The notes: generated from the sequence alone by a model not told the origin. A stretch of DNA of 64,000 bases from Citrobacter koseri ATCC BAA-895 (GCF_000018045.1 NC_009792.1:2666001-2730000), one strand, 5' to 3'; numbered from the stretch's first letter, positions 50,851-59,622 are shown. Made by a program: numbers and translations.

Positions 50851-51957
50851 ATGACAACCGTACAACTGCAAGCTCCAGCCACGACGCGCAAATTTTGGTC
50901 AGGCATGACCTTGTTCTGCATCGCATTGCTGATCGCTCCTGTCGTTGCCAGTCAGCTTGGCGGTAACTACTGGGTCCGCGTGATCGATTTCGCCCTGCTC
51001 TACATCATGCTGGCGCTGGGGCTCAATATCGTCGTGGGCTATACCGGCCTGCTGGATATGGGGTTTATTGCCTTTTATGCCGTTGGGGCTTATCTGGCCG
51101 CTCTGCTGGCCTCTCCCCATCTGTCTGAGGTGTTCCCAATCCTCGCCGTCTGGTTCCCGGACGGGCTACATACCTCGTATCTGCTGATCGTTCCGGCTGC
51201 GGCACTGGTCGCTGCCGTATGCGGCATTTTGCTTGGCGCACCGACGCTGAAGCTGCGCGGGGATTATCTGGCTATTGTTACGCTGGGCTTTGGCGAAATT
51301 ATCCGCATTCTGATGCGCAACCTCGATCGCCCGGTGAATATCACCAACGGCGCCAAAGGCATCACCGGCGTGGATACGCTTAACCTGTTTGGCCTGAAGT
51401 TCAGCGGTGTTTATCACTGGCTCGGCTTTAAAGTGCCCGCGTTGTGGCTGTGGTACTACCTGCTGATGCTGGTCATTGTGGCGATCATTTTTGTCTGCCT
51501 GCGCCTGCAACACTCACGTATCGGCCGCGCCTGGCACGCGATTCGTGAGGACGAAGACGTGGCCCGCGCGATGGGCATTAACGTGCGCAACTATAAGCTG
51601 CTGGCTTTTGCTATGGGCGCCTCGTTTGGCGGCGTCGCTGGCGCACTGTTTGGCGCGTTTCAGGGATTTGTCTCCCCGGAATCCTTCACCCTGCAAGAGT
51701 CCATTGCCGTGCTGGCGATGGTGGTGCTGGGCGGTATGGGCCATATCCCCGGCGTGATCCTCGGTGCGGTGCTCCTGACCGCTCTGCCGGAACTGCTCCG
51801 TAGCCAGGCGGCCCCTGTTCAACAGATGTTGTTCGGCACGGTACTGATTGACCCGGAAATTTTGCGTCAGCTCTTCTACGGCCTTGCACTGGTGCTGGTG
51901 ATGCTGGTTCGCCCATCCGGTATCTGGCCGGTTCGCCACAAAGAGGTGAAAGCATGA
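50851..51957 (+). CDS. LivM-type ABC permease
   Basis: Permease of 368 residues with about ten hydrophobic segments. LivM-family signature: LYIMLALGLNIVVGYTGLLDMGFIAFYAVGAYLAALL, TLKLRGDYLAIVTLGFGEIIRI, NGAKGITGV and RIGRAWHAIREDEDVARAMGINVRNYKLLAF. It follows the LivH-type gene by 10 nt and overlaps the LivG-type gene by 4 nt. Confidence 0.92.
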   Translation: MTTVQLQAPATTRKFWSGMTLFCIALLIAPVVASQLGGNYWVRVIDFALLYIMLALGLNIVVGYTGLLDMGFIAFYAVGAYLAALLASPHLSEVFPILAVWFPDGLHTSYLLIVPAAALVAAVCGILLGAPTLKLRGDYLAIVTLGFGEIIRILMRNLDRPVNITNGAKGITGVDTLNLFGLKFSGVYHWLGFKVPALWLWYYLLMLVIVAIIFVCLRLQHSRIGRAWHAIREDEDVARAMGINVRNYKLLAFAMGASFGGVAGALFGAFQGFVSPESFTLQESIAVLAMVVLGGMGHIPGVILGAVLLTALPELLRSQAAPVQQMLFGTVLIDPEILRQLFYGLALVLVMLVRPSGIWPVRHKEVKA

Positions 51958-52721
51958 GCCTGTTAACCGTGAGCAATATGTCCAAACGCTTTGGCGGCCT
52001 GACCGCCGTGGACGATGTTTCGCTTTCCATTAATAAAGGCGAGATCTACGGTCTGATCGGCCCCAACGGAGCCGGAAAAACCACCTGTTTTAACCTGATT
52101 ACCGGGCTTTACCCGGCAGACAGGGGGGCGTTTTTTATTGCAGACCAACCCTATTACCCAAAACAGATAGAGAAAGTCACCGCCGCCGGGATTGCACGCA
52201 CTTTTCAAAACGTGCGTCTGTTCAACGAGATGTCGGTGCTGGAAAACGTGATGGTCGGTCGCCACGTTCGTACCCGTAATGGGCTATGGGCTGCACTGAG
52301 CCGCCATAAACGCGCCCGTGAGGAAGAAGCGCAAACCCGCGAACAGGCCTGGCGCTGGCTGGAGTACACCGGCATTGCAAAGTTTGCCCATTACCGCGCC
52401 TGCGATCTGGCCTATGGCCACCAGCGTCGTCTTGAGATCGCCCGCGCGCTGGCTACAGATCCGCTGCTTCTGGCGCTTGACGAACCTGCTGCGGGGATGA
52501 ACGCCGCCGAGAAGGTCGCGCTTGGCGAGCTGTTAATCCGTATTCGTGAAGATGGCAAAACCCTGCTGATGATCGAGCACGACGTCAAGCTAGTGATGAA
52601 CATCTGCGACCGCCTGACGGTGCTCGATTACGGCAAAACGCTGGCCTGCGGCACGCCGGATAGCGTGCGTCGCGACCCGGCAGTTATCGCAGCCTGGCTT
52701 GGAGGCAATAAGCATGTCTGA
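51954..52721 (+). CDS. LivG-type ABC ATPase
   Basis: ATPase of 255 residues: Walker A GPNGAGKTT, the LivG feature GIARTFQNVRLFNEMSVLENVMVG, signature region CDLAYGHQRRLEIARALATDP, Walker B LLALDEPAAGMN and IEHDVKLVMNICDRLTVLDYG. Note LAYGHQRR in place of LSGGQ, which is normal for LivG. Drives the LIV-type importer with the next gene. Confidence 0.94.
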   Translation: MSLLTVSNMSKRFGGLTAVDDVSLSINKGEIYGLIGPNGAGKTTCFNLITGLYPADRGAFFIADQPYYPKQIEKVTAAGIARTFQNVRLFNEMSVLENVMVGRHVRTRNGLWAALSRHKRAREEEAQTREQAWRWLEYTGIAKFAHYRACDLAYGHQRRLEIARALATDPLLLALDEPAAGMNAAEKVALGELLIRIREDGKTLLMIEHDVKLVMNICDRLTVLDYGKTLACGTPDSVRRDPAVIAAWLGGNKHV

Positions 52722-53433
52722 GTTACTGAAGGTGGAACGCCTGGATGTGCATTACGGCGGTATTCAGGCCGTTCGCGATATCTCCTTTACCCTGCATGAG
52801 GGTGAACAAGCCACGCTGATTGGCGCCAACGGCGCGGGTAAAAGTTCCACCGTACGCGCCATCACCGGGCTGGAAAGTTTTAACGGCAACATTGAGTTCA
52901 ATGGCAAAGCCGTACGCAAACAGAAACCGGAGACGCTGCTGCGCAACGGGCTGGTGATGGTGCCGGAAGGTCGCGGCATCTTTGCCCGCATGACGGTGCT
53001 TGAAAATTTGCAGATGGGGGCATGGTTAAGGCGTGACGCCACCAGCGTTAAGCGCGAAATGGCAGAGATTTTTGAGCGTTTCCCGCGTCTTGGCGAACGC
53101 CAGCACCAGCTTGCAGGACTGCTCTCTGGCGGCGAACAGCAGCTGTTGGCGCTCAACCGCGCCCTGCTGAGCCGCCCGCGTTTGCTGATCCTCGACGAGC
53201 CGTCTATGGGGTTAGCCCCCAGGATGGTGGAAAACATTTTTACCGTGATCGCCGGGCTGCGCGCACGCGGCGTCGCCCTGCTGCTCATTGAACAAAACGC
53301 CCGACTGGCGCTGGAAGTAACCGACAGCGCCTGGGTGATGGACAGCGGCAGCATTGTGCATCACGGCGAGTCGAAAGCGATGCTTAATGACGATCAAATT
53401 GCACAGATTTATTTGGGCGAAATGCCTGTTTAA
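52714..53433 (+). CDS. LivF-type ABC ATPase
   Basis: ATPase of 239 residues from the ATG at 52714, which has a GGAGG ribosome-binding site and overlaps the LivG-type stop by 8 nt; an in-frame extension upstream is not needed. Walker A GANGAGKSS, LLSGGEQQLLALNRALLSRPRLLILDEPSMGLAP, and switch IEQNARLAL are typical of LivF. Confidence 0.94.
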   Translation: MSELLKVERLDVHYGGIQAVRDISFTLHEGEQATLIGANGAGKSSTVRAITGLESFNGNIEFNGKAVRKQKPETLLRNGLVMVPEGRGIFARMTVLENLQMGAWLRRDATSVKREMAEIFERFPRLGERQHQLAGLLSGGEQQLLALNRALLSRPRLLILDEPSMGLAPRMVENIFTVIAGLRARGVALLLIEQNARLALEVTDSAWVMDSGSIVHHGESKAMLNDDQIAQIYLGEMPV

Positions 53434-53460
53434 CACACTCACCAACAGCAGGGAAAAACA

Positions 53461-54618
53461 ATGAAAACAGTAAAAATCAGTGCGCTCAGCGCCGCTATTC
53501 TGCTCAGTAGTTTTGCCTCTACAGGTGCATGGTCAGCTAAAAGCGAAACCGTGGCCATCGGTCTTGCAGGCCCGCTTACCGGCCCGTCTGCCCGTATTGG
53601 TAAAGATCTGGAGAACGGCGCCCAACTGGCGATTGACGATATCAACAAGCAGCACCCGACCATCGGTGGTAAAGCGGTGACCTTCAGGCTGCAATCTGAA
53701 GACGATCAGTCCGACCCGCGCACTGCCGTGGCTGTGGCGCAGCGTCTGGTCGATAGCGGCGTGGCGGGCGTGGTCGGCCACTGGAATACCGGCACCAGTA
53801 TTCCGGCAGCACGCGTTTATCACGATGCGGGTATCGCCCAGGTCGCGCCTGTTGCCACCGGCCATGCCTATACCAGACAAGGCTTTGATACCAGCTTCCG
53901 TGTGATGGGGCATGACGACGACGGCGGCCAGTTTGCCGGTCAGTACGCGGTGAATACCCTGAAGGCAAAACGTATTGCCGTGATCGACGACCGTACCGCA
54001 TTCGGTCAGGGGCTGGCTGACGAGTTTATAAAATCACTTGAAGCGCAGGGCGTGAAGATTGTTGACCGTCAGTACGTTGACGACAAAACCGTGGATTTCA
54101 GCGCCGTGCTGACCGCCATTCGTAGCAAAAATGCTGACCTGATTTTCTTCGGCGGCGTGGATAGCCAGGCCGCGCCGCTGGCGCGTCGTATCAAACAGCT
54201 GGGTATGAACGCCACGCTGATGGGCGCAGGCGGCTTCGTCAGCCAGACCTTCCTGCAACTGGCCCAGAAAGAAGGCGAAGGCGTCGTGGCGCTGGAGCCG
54301 GGCCTGCCGGTTGAGCAGATGCCGGGCGGTAAGGCGTTCGAGCAAGAGTATCAGTCTCGCTACCACACCCATATTGAACTCCACGCCCCATTCGCCTATG
54401 ACGCCACCCGCGTTCTGGTTGCTGCGATGGAAAAAGCCGACTCTGTCGATCCGGCTGAGTATCTGCCGGTTCTGCGCGCAATAAGCTATTCCGGCGTTAC
54501 CGGGCAGATCGCTTTTGATAATGAAGGCAACCTGAAATCGCCGTCTTTCACCGTCTACAAAGTCGTGGATGGTAAATGGCAGCCGCAAACGGTACTGGGC
54601 GGCACCAAAACGAAGTAA
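53461..54618 (+). CDS. LIV-type periplasmic substrate-binding protein
   Basis: A 385-residue type I periplasmic binding protein (LivJ/LivK family). Signal peptide about 1-26. Recognisable strands: ETVAIGLAGPLTGPSARIGKDLENGAQLAIDDIN, GVAGVVGHWNTGTSIPAARVYHDAGI, AVIDDRTAFGQGLADEF. These proteins also bind many non-branched amino acids and amides, so the ligand is not implied by the family. The two downstream hydrolases suggest a carbamoylated or cyclic amino acid such as an aminothiazoline or hydantoin derivative. Confidence 0.9.
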   Translation: MKTVKISALSAAILLSSFASTGAWSAKSETVAIGLAGPLTGPSARIGKDLENGAQLAIDDINKQHPTIGGKAVTFRLQSEDDQSDPRTAVAVAQRLVDSGVAGVVGHWNTGTSIPAARVYHDAGIAQVAPVATGHAYTRQGFDTSFRVMGHDDDGGQFAGQYAVNTLKAKRIAVIDDRTAFGQGLADEFIKSLEAQGVKIVDRQYVDDKTVDFSAVLTAIRSKNADLIFFGGVDSQAAPLARRIKQLGMNATLMGAGGFVSQTFLQLAQKEGEGVVALEPGLPVEQMPGGKAFEQEYQSRYHTHIELHAPFAYDATRVLVAAMEKADSVDPAEYLPVLRAISYSGVTGQIAFDNEGNLKSPSFTVYKVVDGKWQPQTVLGGTKTK

Positions 54619-54635
54619 CGCAGTGAGGCAATGTG

Positions 54636-55118
54636 ATGAGTGATAATAATGAGCTGGGCATTCTCGCCCGCCGCAAAATAGAAGCAGAGATTATTAAACC
54701 AATCTATGAAATCCTGGTGCGCGAGATAGGGAAAGCCCGCGCCCAGGCGGTCATTGGCGAAGCCATTGAGCAGGCGGCGATCGATGCCGGTAAAGAATTT
54801 GCGCGCAAGGAGCCGAATGGCACAGACGTGAAGAGTTTTATCGCCCTGCAATACCTGTGGGAGAAGGATAACGCGCTGGATGTCAAAGTGATCGACGCCG
54901 ACGACAAGCAGTACAACTATAACGTCACCCGCTGCCGTTATGCCGAGATGTACCACGAGATGGGCCTCGGTGAGATTGGCCATCTGCTCTCCTGCGCCCG
55001 CGATGAGAAATTTATCGTCGGCTACGCGCCCGACGTGGAGCTGACCCGTACGACCACCATCATGCAGGGTGGCGCATGCTGTGACTTTCGCTATCGCACC
55101 AAAAAGGAAGACGTATGA
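54636..55118 (+). CDS. L-2-amino-thiazoline-4-carboxylate (ATC) hydrolase family protein
   Basis: A 160-residue protein that I recognise as the ATC-hydrolase family by its size and end motif GGACCDFRY (145-153). In Pseudomonas such an enzyme opens L-ATC to N-carbamoyl-L-cysteine. Conserved-looking Cys100, Cys120 and the Cys148-Cys149 pair could take part in catalysis. Start at 54636 (MSDNNELG) after GTGAGG; a GTG one codon upstream is less likely. The next gene, overlapping by 4 nt, is an N-carbamoyl-amino-acid hydrolase, giving the two steps ATC to N-carbamoylcysteine to cysteine in order. Confidence 0.75.
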   Translation: MSDNNELGILARRKIEAEIIKPIYEILVREIGKARAQAVIGEAIEQAAIDAGKEFARKEPNGTDVKSFIALQYLWEKDNALDVKVIDADDKQYNYNVTRCRYAEMYHEMGLGEIGHLLSCARDEKFIVGYAPDVELTRTTTIMQGGACCDFRYRTKKEDV

Positions 55119-56338
55119 TCCGCGTGAATGCAGAGCGTTTATGGTCGACGCTTGAGATAATGGCACAAATCGGCGGCACGCCAGCCGGTGGCGTCACCCG
55201 ACTGGCATTAAGCAATGAGGATCGCCTCGCCCGTGATTTACTGCGCGACTGGGCGCAGGAAGCCGGATTTCGCTGCGAAATCGATAGCATGGGCAACATG
55301 TTTATTCGCCGCGCCGGTAAAAAACCACAGCTTGCGCCGGTGATGACCGGTTCACACGTTGATTCTCAGCCGCTGGGTGGGCGATATGATGGAATTTACG
55401 GCGTGCTGGCCGGGCTGGAAGTGCTGCGTACTTTAAACGATCAGAACATAGAGACCGAACGCGATATTGTACTGGTCAACTGGACCAATGAAGAAGGCGC
55501 GCGCTTCGCGCCAGCAATGCTGGCCTCCGGCGTCTGGAGCGGGCAGTTCACACAACAATACGCGTGGGCGCGTGAAGATCAGGATGGCATCAGCGTCGGC
55601 GAAGCGCTTGAGGCCATCGGTTACCGTGGCGACCAGCCCACCGTCGCCTTCCCTGTCTACACCTGTTACGAGCTACATATCGAGCAAGGCCCGATTCTCG
55701 AAGAGGAAGGTATTGATATCGGCCTGGTGCATGCCGCTATGGGCCAGCGCTGGTTCAACGTTGTAATCCGCGGATTTGCCGCCCATGCCGGCACCACGCC
55801 AATGGCCAGCCGCCGCGATGCGTTGACCGCCTTCGCCCGTCTGGCGCTGGCGGTGGAAGACATTGGCAATCAGCACGAACCTGACGGCAGAGCGACAATC
55901 GGCATGGCGCAGATTTCACCGGGATCGCGTAACGTAGTGCCAGGGGAAGTACATTGCAGCGTGGAGTTTCGTCATCCACAAACTGCCGCCCTCCAGGCAA
56001 TGGAAACGGCGTTTCGCAAGGCAACCGCCGATCTGAATCAGCGCGGCATTCAGCTCGACGTGGAACGTATCTTCGATTACGCCCCCATCGCATTTGACGA
56101 GACCTGCCTACAGCGCAGCGCAAACGCGGCCCAGGCACTGGGATACAGCAGCAAACGGATGGTGTCCGGCGCCGGTCACGATACCTGTTATATCAGCAAA
56201 ATCGCGCCCGCCAGCATGATTTTTATCCCCTGCGAAAAAGGCATCAGCCATAACGAGGCAGAAAACATTCAGCCGGAATGGGCAGAAAAAGGCGCTAATG
56301 TTCTGCTGCACAGCCTCCTGCCGGCTGCGCTTGAATAA
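55115..56338 (+). CDS. N-carbamoyl-L-amino-acid hydrolase (M20 zinc amidohydrolase)
   Basis: A 407-residue dizinc amidohydrolase of the HyuC/AllC group. Metal ligands are visible: His81 and Asp83 in GSHVDS, Asp92 in GGRYDGIYGV, the Glu126-Glu127 pair in NWTNEEGARF, His188 in ELHIEQGPILE, and the C-terminal His in GISHNEAE. GFAAHAGTTPM and MAQISPGSRNVVPGEV are also typical. It would remove the carbamoyl group, releasing CO2, ammonia and an amino acid. N-carbamoyl-L-cysteine is the substrate suggested by the preceding gene; N-carbamoyl-glutamate or other ureido acids are alternatives. Confidence 0.9.
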   Translation: MIRVNAERLWSTLEIMAQIGGTPAGGVTRLALSNEDRLARDLLRDWAQEAGFRCEIDSMGNMFIRRAGKKPQLAPVMTGSHVDSQPLGGRYDGIYGVLAGLEVLRTLNDQNIETERDIVLVNWTNEEGARFAPAMLASGVWSGQFTQQYAWAREDQDGISVGEALEAIGYRGDQPTVAFPVYTCYELHIEQGPILEEEGIDIGLVHAAMGQRWFNVVIRGFAAHAGTTPMASRRDALTAFARLALAVEDIGNQHEPDGRATIGMAQISPGSRNVVPGEVHCSVEFRHPQTAALQAMETAFRKATADLNQRGIQLDVERIFDYAPIAFDETCLQRSANAAQALGYSSKRMVSGAGHDTCYISKIAPASMIFIPCEKGISHNEAENIQPEWAEKGANVLLHSLLPAALE

Positions 56339-56426
56339 CAGAGCCTGGTGAACCGGTCAGTCAGAAGAATCACTATTCAACTTAATCGATTACAAGCATG
56401 ACCGGATTTGACCGTACAGCAGACCA

Positions 56427-56496
56427 TGAATATGACTCATGTTGTAATGAAATTAAGTCTCTTTCACTCATCCAGTGACTCTGGCATAAAAGAGAC
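56427..56496. promoter_or_regulatory. Control region before mesX: possible MetR site and nested inverted repeats
   Basis: TGAA-TATGA-CTCA (56427-56439) is one base from the MetR consensus TGAA-N5-TTCA. Next to it, GTCTCTTT (56457-56464) and AAAGAGAC (56489-56496) form an outer inverted repeat enclosing TCACT-CATCC-AGTGA. The structure may be a terminator for the upstream operon, an operator or an mRNA leader fold. None is established. Confidence 0.4.
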
Positions 56497-56607
56497 CTTA
56501 CTCACTTATTGATAACATGAAGACTGCTAAATAATAAAGTCAGGTAACTCTGTAAAATCAATAAATTAATTCAGTTTTCATATCATGACTTAGGATGCAG
56601 GATCACG

Positions 56608-57591
56608 ATGAATAACGATTTTACATTTACGATCAAAAGCAGTCGCTTCGATGAGCATTATAACCCTTCTGAAAATACGCGTATTACTACCAACTTTGCG
56701 AATCTGGCCAGAGGAAAGAACCGCCAGGAAAACTTACGCAACACGTTAGTGATGATTGACAATCGCTTCAATACACTGGCGTATTGGGATAACCCCAAAA
56801 GCGCTCGTTATTCTGTGGAACTTGATATCATTTCTGTTGCGATGAATATTAACGTTGATAGCAGCAGCGATACATTCCCCGCTATTGAAATATTAAAAAC
56901 CAATATTATTGACAAAAAGAACAACGAACGTTTTGAAGGTATTGTCGGGAATAATTTTTCCTCTTACGTGCGAGATTATGATTTTAGCGTATTACTGCCA
57001 GAGCATAACAAAAACAAACCTGAGTTTAGCATTCCAGATAATTTTGGTGATTTGCATGGGAACATATTTAAACATTTTATAAACTCAAATGAATACAAAG
57101 AGCATTTCAAAAAACCACCTGTGATATGTCTCAGCGTGTCAAGTAACGATATCTATCATCGGACTGGAAATCAGCATCCTGTATTGGGTATCGAATACCA
57201 GCCAGGTGGCGCTTCGTTAACTGAGAAATACTTCAAAAAAATGGATTTGCAGGTTCGCTATTTTATGCCCCAAAATAGCGTTGCACCTTTAGCCTTTTAT
57301 TTTTCTGGTGATTTACTTAGTGATTACACGAATCTTGAGCTTATCAGCACCATCAGTACGATGGAGACGTTCCAGAAGATTTACCGACCTGAAATTTACA
57401 ATGCCAACGCCGCAGCAGGTCAATGCTATCAACCAAATCTGAACCACCAGGATCATTCATTAACAAAAATTGTTTATGATCGGGAAGAACGCAGCCAGCT
57501 GGCTATTGAGCAGGGAAAGTTTACAGAAGAGCATTTCATCAAACCATACAAAGATATTCTTGAAAAATGGTCTGCTCACTACGCTCTTTGA
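56608..57591 (+). CDS. mesX: MesX (DUF1852), oxygen-linked partner of methionine synthase MesD
   Basis: A 327-residue protein of the DUF1852 family (for example FTIKSSRFDEHYNPSENTRITTNFANLARG at 5-34 and the HPVLGIEYQPGGASLTEKYFKKMDLQVRYFMP stretch). Genetic work on folate-independent methionine synthases showed that MesD needs MesX and oxygen; MesX is thought to help produce or supply the methyl donor. It has no signal peptide. A GGATGCAGGATCACG leader gives a moderate ribosome-binding site. mesD follows after 27 nt, matching the known pair. Confidence 0.88.
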   Translation: MNNDFTFTIKSSRFDEHYNPSENTRITTNFANLARGKNRQENLRNTLVMIDNRFNTLAYWDNPKSARYSVELDIISVAMNINVDSSSDTFPAIEILKTNIIDKKNNERFEGIVGNNFSSYVRDYDFSVLLPEHNKNKPEFSIPDNFGDLHGNIFKHFINSNEYKEHFKKPPVICLSVSSNDIYHRTGNQHPVLGIEYQPGGASLTEKYFKKMDLQVRYFMPQNSVAPLAFYFSGDLLSDYTNLELISTISTMETFQKIYRPEIYNANAAAGQCYQPNLNHQDHSLTKIVYDREERSQLAIEQGKFTEEHFIKPYKDILEKWSAHYAL

Positions 57592-57618
57592 TTAACCGAA
57601 AATAAAAGGTCATCAATT

Positions 57619-58650
57619 ATGAAAATATTACTACCCACTTCAACGGCTGGCAGTTTACCTAAACCTTCCTGGCTTGCTCAACCTGAGACGCTTTGGTCGC
57701 CCTGGAAATTGCAAAATGAGGAATTAATCGAGGGAAAACAAGATGCGCTACGTTTGTCCCTGGATGATCAACTACGGGCAGGTATTGATATTGTTAGTGA
57801 TGGCGAGCAAACGCGCCAACACTTTGTCACCACGTTTATTGAACACCTCAGCGGCGTTGATTTTGAGAAACGTCAGATTGTTAAAATTCGTAATCGCTAT
57901 GATGCGAGCGTACCGACCGTTGTTGATGCGGTAGCGCGTCAAAAACCCGTTTTTGTTGAAGATGCAAAGTATTTACGCCAGCTCACTCGTCAGCCGATTA
58001 AATGGGCGCTGCCAGGGCCTATGACGATGATCGATACGCTCTACGATGCCCACTATAAAAGCCGCGAAAAGCTGGCCTGGGAATTTGCAAAAATTCTCAA
58101 TCAGGAAGCCAGAGAGTTAGAAGCTGCCGGCGTCGATATTATCCAGTTTGATGAGCCCGCATTTAATGTGTTTTTTGATGAAGTGAATGACTGGGGGATC
58201 GCCGCGTTAGAAAAAGCCATTGAAGGGCTAAAATGCGAAACCGCTGTGCATATCTGCTATGGATATGGCATCAAGGCCAATACCGACTGGAAAAAGACGC
58301 TGGGGTCAGAGTGGAGACAATATGAAGAAGCTTTCCCCAAACTGCAAACGTCTAATATCGATATCATCTCACTGGAATGTCATAACTCGCATGTTCCAAT
58401 GGATCTGCTTGAACTGATTCGCGGTAAAAAAGTCATGGTAGGGGCCATTGACGTGGCAACCAACACCATTGAGACACCAGAGGAAGTCGCCAGTACGTTA
58501 CGCAAAGCGCTTCAGTTTGTCGATGCCGACAAGCTCTATCCTTCTACCAACTGTGGTATGGCTCCCTTATCTCGTCAGGTAGCCAAAGGTAAGCTCGATG
58601 CCCTAAGCGCAGGCGCAGAAATCATCCGAAGAGAACTTTCGGCTAAATGA
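57619..58650 (+). CDS. mesD: MesD, core MetE-like folate-independent methionine synthase
   Basis: A 343-residue enzyme corresponding only to the C-terminal catalytic barrel of MetE, without the N-terminal folate-binding half (full MetE is about 750). Zinc ligands aligned with MetE are His211 and Cys213 (VHICYG), Glu253 (LECHNSH) and Cys312 (STNCGMAP). IQFDEPAF supports homocysteine binding. It methylates homocysteine to methionine with an unknown, non-folate methyl donor, and depends on MesX. The pair is typical of Acinetobacter, Pseudomonas and relatives, and is uncommon in enteric bacteria as far as I know. Confidence 0.88.
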   Translation: MKILLPTSTAGSLPKPSWLAQPETLWSPWKLQNEELIEGKQDALRLSLDDQLRAGIDIVSDGEQTRQHFVTTFIEHLSGVDFEKRQIVKIRNRYDASVPTVVDAVARQKPVFVEDAKYLRQLTRQPIKWALPGPMTMIDTLYDAHYKSREKLAWEFAKILNQEARELEAAGVDIIQFDEPAFNVFFDEVNDWGIAALEKAIEGLKCETAVHICYGYGIKANTDWKKTLGSEWRQYEEAFPKLQTSNIDIISLECHNSHVPMDLLELIRGKKVMVGAIDVATNTIETPEEVASTLRKALQFVDADKLYPSTNCGMAPLSRQVAKGKLDALSAGAEIIRRELSAK

Positions 58651-58793
58651 CTCTGTTAATAAGATACGGGCTATAAACCGCAGTAGGTAATATATCCCTG
58701 AGCGGCAGAACCGCATGCTGGCGCAGAAGGCGTCAGCCAGACAGCTGCTGTTTATCGTCCTCTTTCAAACAGTTCATGAATGCCCGGAGGGGG

Positions 58794-59035
58794 TTAAGAT
58801 TTTTCTGCCAGCCACTTATTAAAGCGCACCATATCTTCCAGCACACATTTGACCAACTGTTCAATCGTTTCCCAGTCCTGCTCGTTATTGCAGGCAACTT
58901 CAAGCGCCTCACAGGTCTCTTTCAGCGGCGTATAATTCATCATCCGTGCACCGCCGTTAATCCGGTGTGCCATGCGGCCAACCTTGTCACGGTCTCGCTG
59001 TTCAAGTCGCAGTTTAAGTTTCCCGATAAATTCGC
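58794..59035 (-). pseudogene. C-terminal HPt-domain remnant of a hybrid sensor kinase
   Basis: About 80 codons remain, ending at a natural-looking stop (NKWLAEKS). The segment KLRLEQRDRDKVGRMAHRINGGARMM carries the HPt phospho-acceptor His in AHRINGG, followed by a helical end (ALEVACNNEQDWETIEQLVKC). This is the C-terminal module of an EvgS/BvgS-type tripartite kinase; the kinase and receiver parts are gone. Upstream (in its direction) it runs straight into an outer-membrane protein fragment on the opposite strand at about 59030. Confidence 0.7.
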
Positions 59036-59333
59036 CCTGTACGCAACGGCTGGCGCCGGTGTAGCGAAAGTGAAAGTAGGTGGCTGGCAGGGTAATGACA
59101 CCCGCGAGTTCGCCGGCAACACGCAAACCAACTTTACGTACTCCGTTGGTGCGGGTGCTTCTTATGAAGTTATTAACGATTTGACCCTGTACGCCACTTA
59201 TCGTTATGTCGATATGGGCAATATCGAAAGCGGCCGTAACACCTTTGTAAACGCCCGTGCTCTACAGGATGAAAATATGCGTGGACGCCTGGTCAACAAT
59301 GAATTTGTGTTCGGCGTTCGTTACGTCCTTTAA
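59025..59333 (+). pseudogene. 3' fragment of an outer-membrane beta-barrel protein gene
   Basis: About 100 codons of an Opa/PagN/OmpA-barrel-like protein: FALYATAGAGVAKVKVGG, NFTYSVGAGASYEVINDLTLYATYRYVDMGN, and a C-terminal GVRYVL ending in a hydrophobic-residue barrel strand. There is no signal peptide and no start codon in context, since the 5' part is lost. The break coincides with the end of the HPt remnant, marking a deletion or recombination junction. Confidence 0.7.
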
Positions 59334-59622
59334 GGCACTTTGACAGAGAGTTTCATCCCCCTCCTTTCAGGTATTTGTTCTCATCTTTTATGCCACTTTT
59401 TTCCTGACCTTACCGCCTTCCTGCCGGGTGGTAAGGCTTTTAACCCACAGCCCTAATGGCGAAAAAAATCTTATAATGTTGGTAGGTTCACCGATACTTC
59501 TTTGGCATTCACTCTAAAACCCCATTAAATTCAAGTAAAATAATTGGTATTGATCCGATGAAAACATGACTGAATGCTGGACTCAACTGGGGGCACAGTT
59601 AACTTTATCCGTTTTACCAATA

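Noticed and set aside
56457..56496. SAM riboswitch upstream of mesX
   Set aside because: The nested repeat does not resemble any SAM riboswitch class, and these are rare in enteric bacteria.
58776..59024. Complete outer-membrane protein gene starting at 58776
   Set aside because: The first 80 codons on the plus strand are antisense to the HPt remnant and give a non-secreted, His/Phe-rich sequence; only the 3' part is a true barrel fragment.
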